From the NCBI GenBank assembly GCA_016712535.1, contig JADJQW010000003.1:451001-515000 (forward strand): DNA of 64,000 nucleotides. Reading direction: 5' to 3'. The notes beneath the pieces were generated by a model, which saw only the letters and a program-made list of their open reading frames with translations, searched no databases and was not told where the DNA came from. This document shows positions 33,816 to 42,538 of the stretch, one piece after another. Source of the stretch: Flavobacteriales bacterium (GTDB lineage: Bacteria > Bacteroidota > Bacteroidia > Flavobacteriales_F > PHOS-HE28). Within the stretch, counting starts at the first letter, position 1. Each line of letters starts with the position of its first letter. Made by a program: the position numbers and the translations under genes.

Positions 33816-34384
33816 GTTTCTGCTACGTGTACGATGATGCCTTGCAGGAAGGGTTCGAACTCCTGCTCGAATCGGCTACGGTGATCGATGAGCACCTGTT
33901 CGGCGCCTGCCATCCGGGTACCATTCACCGCGCGGCGACTGAGGCCGTGCAATGCCCTGGCCAGGCCATCTAGTCCTGCATAGCTCGTAAGCCAATCTCC
34001 CGCTATCATGTACGGAAGCATGCGCTGCGTCCGCTCGGGCATGTGCTCTGCATTGGCCTCCAGCACATCATACATGCGAGAGGAGAAGCGGTTCAAGGGC
34101 TCCGCATGCCATCGCTCCCACTGGTACGCGAGCAGGTGGTCGAAGAAGAGGTCGAGCACCACGGGCGCGTAGTGGCCAGCGTGAGCGCGCAGCGCGGTGC
34201 GGCCTGCGTGCTCGGTCCGGTGCGCATCGGTGAAGGTGTCTATGCGGCGATGCAGGCGTATGCCTTGCTGCAGACGTGGATCGAACCGGGAAAGGTCGCG
34301 GCCCTTCACCGCGTCGGCCATGAAATTGCCGGTGATCACCATCGGATCGTCGCCGCTGAGGAAGAGATGGCCCAGGAAGTTCAT
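33812..34384 (-). CDS. acpH: Acyl carrier protein phosphodiesterase
   Basis: The 190-residue protein starts MNFLGHLFLSGDDPMVITGN and has GNFMADAVKG, QGIRLHRRIDTFTDAH and FFDHLLAYQWERW, the signature of the AcpH (DUF479) family of the HD-like fold. It removes the 4'-phosphopantetheine arm of holo-ACP. The upstream in-frame region (to 34561) is not homologous. A TACCTTGC box ends 7 nt before the ATG, suggesting a leaderless acpH-mltF mRNA. Confidence 0.87.
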   Translation of the reverse strand: MNFLGHLFLSGDDPMVITGNFMADAVKGRDLSRFDPRLQQGIRLHRRIDTFTDAHRTEHAGRTALRAHAGHYAPVVLDLFFDHLLAYQWERWHAEPLNRFSSRMYDVLEANAEHMPERTQRMLPYMIAGDWLTSYAGLDGLARALHGLSRRAVNGTRMAGAEQVLIDHRSRFEQEFEPFLQGIIVHVAET

Positions 34385-34391
34385 GGCGGCG

Positions 34392-34399
34392 GCAAGGTA
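34392..34399 (-). promoter_or_regulatory. -7 box abutting the acpH start
   Basis: TACCTTGC on the minus strand, 7 nt before the ATG; predicts a near-leaderless mRNA. Confidence 0.4.
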
Positions 34400-34511
34400 G
34401 CTTGAGGGCAAGGGCGCCTTCCGCCACGCCTTCGCGCCGCTCATGTAGGTGCATCGCGGCCTCGGAATGGGCGGGTAACTTGCGCGCCTGCTGGCCGAAG
34501 GCCGGGCGAAC

Positions 34512-35585
34512 ATGGATCCCGCGCGCTCACGACCCATGCAGCGCATCCCGCGCTGGGCCATTTACTGGTCGGCGCAGTTCATCGGCTGGGGCCTCTACTT
34601 CGGGTTGAGCCTGCTCGCCTCGTGGGTCGATGGCACGTATGATCCGCGGCTCTGGCGCATGCTGCTGCCTGAGCTGGCCACCGGCATCGGGGTGAGCCAC
34701 TTGCTGCGCGCGGTGATCGTTCGCCGGCATTGGCTCGAGCGTCCCATCGGCGTTGTGCTTCCTCGCATCGCGCTGGCTGCGGTCGTGCTCAGCGTGCCTG
34801 CTTTCGTCGTCGAGGGCGTGCTGGTCTCCGCCGTGCTCGGCGATGCATCGGCCATCGTGGCGCGCGCGCCCTTGGAGCATGTGGCGCGTTTGATCAATTG
34901 GGCATTGCTGCTGGCGGTGTGGAGCTTCCTCTATTTCGCCTACGGCTATTTCATGCGGCACCGGCGCGAGGAGATCCGCAACCTGCGCCTGGAGTCGGCG
35001 AACCGCGAGAATCAGTTGGGCACCCTGCGCGCGCAGATGAACCCGCACTTCATGTTCAATGCGCTCAACGGCATCCGCGCGCTCATCGACGAGGATCCCG
35101 AGCAGGCCAAGCGCGCCATCACGCAGCTCAGCGCCATCCTGCGCAACGCCATGACCACCGTGCGGCGCCGCACCGTTCCGCTGGGCGAAGAGCTCGATAT
35201 CGTGAAGAGCTACCTGGCGCTGGAGGCGATGCGCTATGAAGAACGCTTGCGCGTGCGCTTCAACGTGGACGATTCGCTCGCGCGTGAGCACGTGCCGCCC
35301 ATGCTGCTGCAGACCTTGGTGGAGAATGCCGTGCGCCACGGCGTGGCCCGGCTCCCGCAAGGCGGCGACCTCGTGATCGGCGCGCAGCGCGGCATCAACG
35401 GCATGGTGCTGTCCGTGGCCAACAGCGGGCATTATGAGCCGGGAAAGGTCAATGGCTCCGGCATCGGCCTGAGGAACACGCGCAAGCGGCTCGAACTCAT
35501 TTATGGCGGACAAGCCGCCATGCGCATCGGCAACCACGAAGGCATGGTGCTCATGGAGGTGGAATTGCCGTTGAACTCAGGTTGA
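34512..35585 (+). CDS. LytS-type sensor histidine kinase
   Basis: The 357-residue protein has four membrane helices (about 15-35, 50-65, 80-110, 130-150) and a short coiled linker. The His-kinase domain of the LytS/YehU type follows: LRAQMNPHFMFNALNGIRAL holds the phospho-accepting histidine. The ATPase lobe has LLQTLVENAVRHGV and GSGIGLRNTRKRLELIYGG. It would phosphorylate the LytTR regulator encoded 118 bp downstream. An in-frame ATG at 34536 is an alternative start. The last codons run into a GGTTGA repeat array that supplies the stop codon. Confidence 0.9.
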   Translation: MDPARSRPMQRIPRWAIYWSAQFIGWGLYFGLSLLASWVDGTYDPRLWRMLLPELATGIGVSHLLRAVIVRRHWLERPIGVVLPRIALAAVVLSVPAFVVEGVLVSAVLGDASAIVARAPLEHVARLINWALLLAVWSFLYFAYGYFMRHRREEIRNLRLESANRENQLGTLRAQMNPHFMFNALNGIRALIDEDPEQAKRAITQLSAILRNAMTTVRRRTVPLGEELDIVKSYLALEAMRYEERLRVRFNVDDSLAREHVPPMLLQTLVENAVRHGVARLPQGGDLVIGAQRGINGMVLSVANSGHYEPGKVNGSGIGLRNTRKRLELIYGGQAAMRIGNHEGMVLMEVELPLNSG

Positions 35586-35703
35586 AGGTTGGCGGAGGTT
35601 GAGGGTTGCCCAAACCTCTGCCCAACAACCCTCAACTTCCACCCTGTGCCAACCTTCAGCCCCCAGCCTGCACCAACCCTCAACCCCCAACCTGCACCAA
35701 CCG
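35580..35703. repeat. GGTTGA/TCAACC intergenic array between lytS-type kinase and regulator
   Basis: GGTTGA-type units (GGTTGAAGGTTGGCGGAGGT) are followed by complementary units (CAACAACCCTCAACTTCC, CAACCCTCAACCCCCAACC) up to the regulator start. The first GGTTGA contains the kinase stop codon. The two halves can pair into a long imperfect hairpin. Confidence 0.75.
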
Positions 35704-36432
35704 ATGAAAGCCTTAGTAGTCGATGACGAGCGCCTGGCGCGCAAGGAACTGATCTCCCTCTTGGAAAAGCACGATTCCATCGAGGTCGTAGGCGAGGCGG
35801 CCAACGCGGATGAGGCGGAAGCGCTGATCGCCGAGAAGAAGCCCGACCTGCTCTTCCTCGACATCAACATGCCGGGGCGCACAGGCTTCCAGCTGCTCGA
35901 ATCCCTCGACCATGCGCCGCTGGTGATCTTCGTCACGGCGTATGACGAGCACGCGCTGGAGGCCTTCCGCGTGAACGCGCTTGATTACCTGATGAAGCCC
36001 ATCGAGCCATCGCGGCTCGAGGAGGCCATTAACAAGCTGCCGCAGCAAGCGGAGGATGGCGCGCCGATGCGCGAGATCCTCCATGAGCGCGATCAGATAT
36101 TCCTGAAGGATGGCGAGAAGTGCTGGTTCGTGACGCTGAAGGACGTGCGCTACTTCGAGAGCGAAGGCAATTACGTGCGCGTGCGCTTCGCCGACCAGAA
36201 GCCGCTGGTGCTGCGCTCGTTGAACAAATTGGAAGAGAAGCTCGATCCTCTGGTCTTCTTCCGCGCCAACCGCAAGCACATCATCAACCTGCGCTGGGTG
36301 GACAAGATCGAGCCGTGGTTCAGCGGCGGCCTCATGGTGAAGCTCAAGCACGTTGGCAAGGACGGTGAGCCGGAGGCCATCGAAGTGAGCCGGAGGCAGG
36401 CCGCGCGCTTCAAGGACCTGCTCAGCTTGTAG
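35704..36432 (+). CDS. LytTR-family response regulator
   Basis: The 242-residue protein has a receiver domain (1-120) with the acidic pocket VVDDERLARKE, phosphorylation site LLFLDINMPGRTG (about Asp53), the Thr in VTAYDEHALEAF and the Lys in DYLMKPIEP. The LytTR DNA-binding domain (about 140-240) has KDVRYFESEGNYVRVRF and FFRANRKHIINLRWVDKIEPW. It is the partner of the kinase upstream. LytTR regulators bind paired direct repeats near target promoters; no target is evident. Confidence 0.93.
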   Translation: MKALVVDDERLARKELISLLEKHDSIEVVGEAANADEAEALIAEKKPDLLFLDINMPGRTGFQLLESLDHAPLVIFVTAYDEHALEAFRVNALDYLMKPIEPSRLEEAINKLPQQAEDGAPMREILHERDQIFLKDGEKCWFVTLKDVRYFESEGNYVRVRFADQKPLVLRSLNKLEEKLDPLVFFRANRKHIINLRWVDKIEPWFSGGLMVKLKHVGKDGEPEAIEVSRRQAARFKDLLSL

Positions 36433-36438
36433 CAGCAC

Positions 36439-37521
36439 TCACTTCACGCACGCACCGAGGTGCTCCACGCGCGCGCCAGCGCGCCAAGCCAGGCATGGGT
36501 TCGCGTAGGTCTGTCCGTCGCAACCGCACACCTGCCGCAGTTCCTTCGTGCAGGGCCCCTCGCTGGCAATAGCAGGATCAGGGCAAGGACCGTCCTTCAG
36601 CACGCGGAGCAAATGCGACTCGAAGGCATCCTTCTGCTCGCTGTTGGCAATATGCCCTGCCTTCGGGATGATGATGAGCCGATTCTCCGGCAGGCCGCTT
36701 CGCTTCACGATGCCGCGCCCGACAGCCAATGGGATCAGCTTGTCGCCCTCGCCCCAGATCACATGCACGGGCATGTTCCATTGGTAGGCTTTGGTGGCGT
36801 ATTCGGCCTCGCGGTGCAACAGGTCCTGCAAGAGCGCGAGATGCTTGGCGCGCTGCGCGGAGAGCCTGCGGTGCATCTGCTTCAATGCGAACCGGGGGAT
36901 CTTCGGCGGCGCATAGAAAGCGGTGTTCACCAATCGGCGCTGTTCATCGGCATTCGTGGGGGTGAAGAGCGCCGCGATGTCAGCGGCGCCCACTGACCGA
37001 GCCACGCTATCAGCCATTGCACGCGTGTAATCGCTGGCGGGCCCATCGTAGATCACCAGGCCACGCGTCCGCTCCGGGCGCTGTTCTGCGAAATTGGCCG
37101 CGATGGCTCCTCCATAGCTGTTGCCGACCACGAAAACAGGCTCGTTGACCTTCAGGCTGTCGAGGATGCTCACGATGTGACGCACCTGCTCGTCCACGCT
37201 GTTCCCGCTCCATGCAGCGGTCGTGCGCCCGTGACCGATCAGGTCGGGCGCGATCAGGTCGAAGCGTTCGCGGAGCGCAGGCAGGTTCCCGGCCCACATG
37301 GCGTGGCTGCTGGTGATGCCGTGGATCAAGAGCAGCTTGGGCTTCTCGTTGCGCGAAATGGTTGAGCTGGCCCAAACGGATCGCTGGCCTGTGGCCGCAG
37401 CGAATGAGCGGGCTTCCATCCCCGCCTCGCGGAAGGCCTTGGCACCCTGCCTCTCGATCGTTTTGACGACGTTGCAGCCCGCAGCGATGCAGGCGGCCAT
37501 CAGGAGAAAGAACGGCTTCAT
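36439..37521 (-). CDS. Alpha/beta hydrolase lipoprotein with C-terminal Kazal-like domain
   Basis: The 360-residue protein has a lipoprotein signal (MKPFFLLMAACIAAGC, Cys16). An alpha/beta hydrolase domain follows (about 60-310): LLIHGITSSHAMW (oxyanion region), VVGNSYGGAIAAN (Ser nucleophile), VIWGEGDKLIP (Asp) and PKAGHIANSEQ (His). The last ~45 residues form a separate cysteine-rich module, CPDPAIASEGPCTKELRQVC then GCDGQTYANPCLAWRAG and a final GAC. This matches the Kazal serine-protease-inhibitor pattern (CGCDGxTYxNxC). Such a fusion is unusual; an anchored esterase/peptidase with a protective or binding module is inferred. A TTCCTTTG box lies 21 nt upstream. Confidence 0.88.
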   Translation of the reverse strand: MKPFFLLMAACIAAGCNVVKTIERQGAKAFREAGMEARSFAAATGQRSVWASSTISRNEKPKLLLIHGITSSHAMWAGNLPALRERFDLIAPDLIGHGRTTAAWSGNSVDEQVRHIVSILDSLKVNEPVFVVGNSYGGAIAANFAEQRPERTRGLVIYDGPASDYTRAMADSVARSVGAADIAALFTPTNADEQRRLVNTAFYAPPKIPRFALKQMHRRLSAQRAKHLALLQDLLHREAEYATKAYQWNMPVHVIWGEGDKLIPLAVGRGIVKRSGLPENRLIIIPKAGHIANSEQKDAFESHLLRVLKDGPCPDPAIASEGPCTKELRQVCGCDGQTYANPCLAWRAGARVEHLGACVK

Positions 37522-37614
37522 GGATTCAACTCGGCTTTGCGCCAAAGGAACGCCGGGCAAGGTGTGGTGTTCAATCCTGTTCGCCGTGAATGGCGCTCAA
37601 TGCTCCTTGGCCGA

Positions 37615-38811
37615 TCAGAGATTCTCCTGCAGGAATTTGCGTGGCAGGGCCTCGAATTCCAGCGGGAACCACCGGCGGAGCACCCCGACATGGTAGTTGT
37701 ATGGCTTATGCTGATAGAACGAAGGCTCTTCGCGGTAGAGCTCAGGGTTGGTGAAATGGCCTTGCGCATCGCGTGGCTCCACCCGAAGGATCGAATCGTT
37801 CCGCAGGCAGCTGCTGTCCTTCAGGCATGCTGGATAGGCGAACGGCTCCAGGTCCATGCGACCCTCCATCGGTGCGTAGTTGATCTCGTCCCGGTAAGGC
37901 GGCAGTTCCACTTCACCCACGGTGCTTGCGATTCGCTTCTCCACGGAACCGCTCAAGTACGCCGTGATCCCCGTGATCGGCCTGCGCAGCATCTTGATCG
38001 CGGCCGAACGCACGCGGCCCATCGGGTCCAACGGCTCCTGGCCGGTGATCACCGCGAAGACGCGATCGCTGCTCACCAAGCGGCCATCGTCGTAGGCCAG
38101 AGGCATGCGCGGCACCGGGTCCGCCGGATTCACCAGGCTGAAGCAGCCGGCGCCCTTGGCATTCATCGCGGAGAATTCATCCATGAGGGCGCGGTTGCCC
38201 ACCATGGGGTGGGCAAAGGCATAGGTCTTGATCCGGATCGGCGCGCCGATCGCCGATGACGGAAGATGATGCAAGTAAGCGCGCAGCAGCAACGCGAGCG
38301 CTCCGCCCTGGCTGTGGCCCGTGATGATGAGGTCCCGGACGCCGTTGTCGGTGAGCTGGCGGATACGCGCAACCGCGTCGTTCGCGATGCAGGCGATGCC
38401 AAGCGCATAGCCGGCATGCACGGCTGCCGCGGTGTCCTCTGCGAAGCGGTAGGGGAAGGGGCGCCCGTCGATGCGGATCACGCCTTGGGCCGGGATCATG
38501 GCGGCCTGGATATTCTCCATCCAACTGATCGCGCTCGAGGTGGAGCCGCGGATCTCCAGCACGGCCATGTCACCCTTGCGGAAGAGCTGGAACTTATTGT
38601 CCATGCCCATCACCGGTGATTCGTACACGCGCTGGTAGCCGTCGGGGATCATGTCGCCATCATCGCCATAAAGCTCCCTGAAGGTGTGCGTGGTGCACAG
38701 CGCGCTGAGATCACGGGCCTCGGCGGGGGCGAAACCCGGCTGGAGCTGGGCTTTCACGCCGGTGCCGGTTGCGGCGGCGAGGAGAATGATGATCGCGGAT
38801 CGGCAGCGCAT
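37615..38811 (-). CDS. Secreted class 3 (fungal-type) lipase
   Basis: The 398-residue protein has a signal peptide (RSAIIILLAAATGTGVKAQ). Its lipase_3-type alpha/beta core includes GDMAVLEIRGSTSSAISWM, the nucleophile elbow DLIITGHSQGGALALLL, TYAFAHPMVGNRALM and NPADPVPRMP (catalytic Asp region). These are the hallmarks of class 3 triacylglycerol lipases. The C-terminal region (from about 290) is unassigned. No sorting domain is present, so it is likely periplasmic or outer-membrane associated. The start is set by the signal peptide; a TTCCTTTG box lies 19 nt upstream. Confidence 0.85.
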   Translation of the reverse strand: MRCRSAIIILLAAATGTGVKAQLQPGFAPAEARDLSALCTTHTFRELYGDDGDMIPDGYQRVYESPVMGMDNKFQLFRKGDMAVLEIRGSTSSAISWMENIQAAMIPAQGVIRIDGRPFPYRFAEDTAAAVHAGYALGIACIANDAVARIRQLTDNGVRDLIITGHSQGGALALLLRAYLHHLPSSAIGAPIRIKTYAFAHPMVGNRALMDEFSAMNAKGAGCFSLVNPADPVPRMPLAYDDGRLVSSDRVFAVITGQEPLDPMGRVRSAAIKMLRRPITGITAYLSGSVEKRIASTVGEVELPPYRDEINYAPMEGRMDLEPFAYPACLKDSSCLRNDSILRVEPRDAQGHFTNPELYREEPSFYQHKPYNYHVGVLRRWFPLEFEALPRKFLQENL

Positions 38812-38915
38812 GGCAAGGGAACGCGTGCCGCAAAGGAAATCGCATGCCAAGGCCCTTGCGGCAGCACGGGAACGGAGTTTTCAGCAGGATCCCCTGATGA
38901 TACCCCTGCTGTGCA

Positions 38916-39725
38916 TCAGTTCATGTTCATGATCCCCCAGTCGAACACGCGGTCGCCGCCCCATTTACGCAGCGCCATCACCGGTAGTGCGAGGTGCCCA
39001 CCTGTGTAGCGTGTCTTCGGCCTGCGGGAGGTGACGGCCTTCACCACGAGGCGCGTGATCACCTCTGGCGATGAGCCTTCCCGGTAGTTCTTCTCCGTGG
39101 CCTTGGCCACCTGCCGCGTGAGCGCGCCATAGGGGCCGCTGCCGCTGCGCGCGATCATGGGCGCCACCATCACCTCCTCGAATCCGGTGCGGATCACGCC
39201 CGGCTCCACGATCACCACATCGATCCCGTGCTCCTTCAGGTCGAGCCGCAGGCAATCGCTCCAGCCCTCAAGCGCATGCTTGCTGGCGTGGTACCAGGCG
39301 CCCAAGGGCAGGTACATCTTGCCGCCCATGCTGCTGATGTTGATGATGCGGCCCCTACGCTGACTGCGCATGTACGGGATCACCAGTTGCGTGAGGCGGC
39401 CAAGCCCGAAGAGGTTCACCTCGAATTGGCGGCGCGCCTCATCGAGCGGCGTTTCTTCCACGGAGCCATAGATGCCATATCCAGCGTTGTTGATGAGCGT
39501 ATCGATGCGTCCTTGCTCGCCGATGATTCGTTCCACAGCGCTCACGAGTGATGCATCGTCGGTCATGTCGAGCGCGATGGCATGTCCGCCTTTCTCCACG
39601 AGATCGTGCATGTCCTGCACGCGCCGGGCGGCACCGTATACGATGTGGCCTTCTTGGATCAGGCGCAGCGCGAAGGCTTTGCCCATGCCGCTGCTGGCTC
39701 CGGTGATGAGGATGACTTGGTTCAT
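38916..39725 (-). CDS. SDR-family NAD(P)-dependent oxidoreductase
   Basis: The 269-residue protein starts MNQVILITGASSGMGKAFAL with the TGxxxGxG cofactor motif. It has the NNAGYGIYGSVEETPL strand, catalytic ISSMGGKMYLPLGAWYHASK (Ser, Tyr, Lys) and VEPGVIRTGFEEV. It is a classical short-chain dehydrogenase; the substrate cannot be deduced. The start follows directly from the Rossmann fold; the upstream frame is repeat sequence. Confidence 0.93.
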   Translation of the reverse strand: MNQVILITGASSGMGKAFALRLIQEGHIVYGAARRVQDMHDLVEKGGHAIALDMTDDASLVSAVERIIGEQGRIDTLINNAGYGIYGSVEETPLDEARRQFEVNLFGLGRLTQLVIPYMRSQRRGRIINISSMGGKMYLPLGAWYHASKHALEGWSDCLRLDLKEHGIDVVIVEPGVIRTGFEEVMVAPMIARSGSGPYGALTRQVAKATEKNYREGSSPEVITRLVVKAVTSRRPKTRYTGGHLALPVMALRKWGGDRVFDWGIMNMN

Positions 39726-39726
39726 C

Positions 39727-39880
39727 TGCAGGTTGAAGGTTGAAGGGATGCAGGTTGAGGGTTGATGGGCGGCCGGTTGGGGATGGAAGAAGGTTGAGCG
39801 TTGAAGGTTGAGTGGAGGGCCGGTTGGGGGCGGAGCTTGATCTCCGGGCAACCATCAACCAGATTGAACTTCAACCCCCA
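39727..39880. repeat. GGTTGA/TCAACC intergenic array between TonB receptor and SDR genes
   Basis: Repeated GGTTGA units (GCAGGTTGAAGGTTGAAGGG, GGTTGAGCGTTGAAGGTTGA) with CCGGTTGGGG variants are followed by CATCAACCAGATTGAACTTC and CAACCCCCAATG. The copy occupies nearly the whole gap downstream of the TonB receptor and upstream of the SDR gene. Confidence 0.75.
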
Positions 39881-39888
39881 ATGACCCG

Positions 39889-42294
39889 CTAGAATTGGAT
39901 CCGGTACATGAAGTCCGGGAAGAAGCCGTTCTGATACACCGGATTGATCCGGTCGGTAACGCGGTTATAGCGCTCCACGAAGATGTTCTCGCGGTCCGTG
40001 ACGTTCTGGAGGTCCACGAAGAACTGGTGGCTCACCTTGCCTTTCTTGCCGTTGATGCGAACGCCGAACTTCACATCGAGGCGCAGGTAGGCGTCGTAGC
40101 GCTTGCTGTAGGCTTCGCTGTCCACGTACACTTCACGGCCGTTGTTGGCGCGTGTGGCATCCAGGTCGATCGGGCTGTAGCGGCGGCCACCGCTGGTGGT
40201 GAACTTGGCGTCGAAGGTGAGCGCGTTGCGTTTCGCCTTGCCGATTCCCCACTCCTTGCCCAGCAGCGTGTTCAGCACGTAGTTGTTGTTGAAGCCCGTG
40301 CTCCGCTCCACGCCATCGCTGCCTTTGTACTGCGACTCGAAGAGCGAGACCGTGGCCAGCGCGTAGTAGCCCTTGCTCAGGAACTTCTCCACGGTGAGTT
40401 CCACACCATAGTTGGACCCTGTGCCGTTGCTCACCAATCCGCCGCGCTCGGTGAAGATGAAGTCGGAGCCTTCGTTCACAACGGAATAGGAGCTGGGCGT
40501 GCGGTCCACGCCGACATCGAAGAGGAGCTGGTAGTAGGTCTCGGCCTTCACGCGCCACTCGCCGCCGAAACGGTGGTCGTAAGCCAGCACCGCATGATGG
40601 GCTTTCTGGAACCTGAGGTCCTGGTTGGTGCGGGCGTAGGTGCCCGGCGAGGTCTCCTCCTGGTAGAAGAGCACCGGTAGCGGCACCAGTTGACCATGCA
40701 GCCCGTAGGCCAGCGACAAGCGCTGCTTCGGGCTGAACTGCCAACTCAAGGCGGCGCGCGGCCCTACCATCGCATCGTCGTTGTAATCGAGGTACTGGCC
40801 ATGCAAGCCGAGGGTGAAGGCCAGTTCATCCGTGAACTTGTACTCGCCCTGCGCATAGGCCTGCAAGAGGTTCAAGGTGCCGTCCACATCGCGGTATCGC
40901 TGGAAGAAATCCGGGATGCTGTCGCCATTGGCATCGGGGATGCCGTTACGGCGATCTCGATCGTCCACATAGCTCGTGAGGGTGTAGGCCTCATTCACCG
41001 CGCCAGCGCGGAGGCTGAAGCGCGGACTGAACTTGCGGTTGTACTGGCTGCTCACCGTGTAGCGCTGCTCCTGGTCCACGGCATCGGTGGCGCGGTAGGT
41101 GCGCACGGGCTGATCGCCGGATCCGCCAAGGATGTTGTCCTGCTCGAAGGCGGAGCCCTGGTAGGTGGTTCCCAGCGTGGTCCTCAGGTAGCTCTTCTCG
41201 TTGAGCTGGATGAAATGCGTGAGCCCGAGCAGCCCCACGTCGGCCTTGAAGTAGGTGTTCACTGAAGGGTCCGCGAAGAGGTCCGTGCTGTCGATCTCCG
41301 CGCCGAGGAAATCGATGTTGCTGCGGCCGCCCATGCCGAAGAGCTCGAATCGGCCCAGTTTGGTCTTGCCGAGATTGAGCTTGAAGGCGAGGTCCTGGAA
41401 GTAGGGCGTGGCGCTGGTGCCGGTGGCTGCCACGCCGGCGATGCCATAGCGGTAGCTGATCAGGTAGCTGCTCTGCTTTTCGCGGTTGATGGGTCCTTCA
41501 GCCATGAGCTCCGCGCCGCTGAAGGCTGCCATCTGCGCGGTGAACTCGTGCTTGTCCGCATTGCCATTGCGGAACTTCACATCGAACACGGCCGCGTTGG
41601 CGTTCCCGTATTCGGCTGGGAAAGCGCCACTAAGGAAATCACTCGTCTTGAGCAGATTGGTATTGAGCGCGCTCACCGGTCCGCCCGTGGTGCCCAGGGT
41701 GCCGAAGTGGTTGGTGGTGCCGATGGGCAGGCCTTCGATCCGCCAGAGCAATCCGGTGGGCGAATTGCCGCGTACCACGATGTCATTGCGCGCATCATTC
41801 GCCGCGCTCACCCCTGCGAAATTGGTGGCGAGGCGCGCCACATCATTGCGGCCGCCGCTGTATCGCGTCACTTCTTCCAGGCTGAAGGTGCGCGCGCTCA
41901 CCTTGGCCAGTTCATTCACCGGGCGGTCCTTGCTGCGGTCGCCTTTGATCTCCACTGCTTCGAGCGCTTGAACCGACCCCACCAAGGCGATGTCGAGCAC
42001 CACTTCCTTGCCGGCGGTGACCAGCACATTGGGAATCACTGTCGACTTGTAGCCGATGTAGCTCACCTGCAGCTGCTGCCGACCGAGCGGCACGGTCTCC
42101 AAACGGAATCGGCCGTCCAGGTCGGTGGTAGCGCCTACGACAGGATCGCTGTCCATCAAGAGGATGGTGGCGCCAGGCAGGGTCATCTGGGTGTCGGCAT
42201 CCTTCACGGTACCCTTCACCACTTGCGTTTGTGCGAAGGAGAGGCTTGGGATAAGCAGCGCCGCGAAGGCCGCGAGCGAGAGGTAGCGTTGCAT
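39889..42294 (-). CDS. TonB-dependent outer membrane receptor with carboxypeptidase-like N-terminal domain
   Basis: The 801-residue protein has a signal peptide (MQRYLSLAAFAALLIPSLSFA). A carboxypeptidase-D regulatory-like domain follows (about 22-105, VVKGTVKDADTQMTLPGATI), then a TonB plug (about 115-230, IVVRGNSPTGLLWRIEGLPI) and a large beta-barrel ending in MYRIQF, with the expected terminal Phe. The barrel's strands and loops are rich in aromatic residues. There is no SusD partner, so it is not a classic polysaccharide-utilisation pair; the ligand could be a siderophore, vitamin or peptide. It diverges from the second LytS/LytTR pair across a 244-bp gap, which may regulate it. Confidence 0.93.
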   Translation of the reverse strand: MQRYLSLAAFAALLIPSLSFAQTQVVKGTVKDADTQMTLPGATILLMDSDPVVGATTDLDGRFRLETVPLGRQQLQVSYIGYKSTVIPNVLVTAGKEVVLDIALVGSVQALEAVEIKGDRSKDRPVNELAKVSARTFSLEEVTRYSGGRNDVARLATNFAGVSAANDARNDIVVRGNSPTGLLWRIEGLPIGTTNHFGTLGTTGGPVSALNTNLLKTSDFLSGAFPAEYGNANAAVFDVKFRNGNADKHEFTAQMAAFSGAELMAEGPINREKQSSYLISYRYGIAGVAATGTSATPYFQDLAFKLNLGKTKLGRFELFGMGGRSNIDFLGAEIDSTDLFADPSVNTYFKADVGLLGLTHFIQLNEKSYLRTTLGTTYQGSAFEQDNILGGSGDQPVRTYRATDAVDQEQRYTVSSQYNRKFSPRFSLRAGAVNEAYTLTSYVDDRDRRNGIPDANGDSIPDFFQRYRDVDGTLNLLQAYAQGEYKFTDELAFTLGLHGQYLDYNDDAMVGPRAALSWQFSPKQRLSLAYGLHGQLVPLPVLFYQEETSPGTYARTNQDLRFQKAHHAVLAYDHRFGGEWRVKAETYYQLLFDVGVDRTPSSYSVVNEGSDFIFTERGGLVSNGTGSNYGVELTVEKFLSKGYYALATVSLFESQYKGSDGVERSTGFNNNYVLNTLLGKEWGIGKAKRNALTFDAKFTTSGGRRYSPIDLDATRANNGREVYVDSEAYSKRYDAYLRLDVKFGVRINGKKGKVSHQFFVDLQNVTDRENIFVERYNRVTDRINPVYQNGFFPDFMYRIQF

Positions 42295-42524
42295 GGGAGT
42301 TCGGTGTTGGTTGCGGCGGCGAAACTGGAGCGGCCCGGGAAGCCACGCCACCACGCGTTTGATGGGCCGTGGCAAGTGCTTGTTGAAGCAGCCGATGAGC
42401 CGGTTGGAACGCTTTCCTCGTCCGCCTCGAAGCGGCTTGCGGCTCAATCCCCGGAACCGACGCTTCATCTCAGCGTGGAGTCGCTTCAGCCCGAACAAGC
42501 GCCATCGGCCCGGTGTCTTACCGG

Positions 42525-42532
42525 TACTTTCG
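42525..42532 (+). promoter_or_regulatory. -7 box abutting the second lytS-type gene
   Basis: TACTTTCG ends 6 nt before the ATG at 42539; predicts a leaderless mRNA. Confidence 0.45.
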
Positions 42533-42538
42533 TCAGCG

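Noticed and set aside
34236..34384. Upstream extension of acpH to 34561.
   Set aside because: No homology-like sequence before MNFLGHLF, and a -7 box lies just before that ATG.
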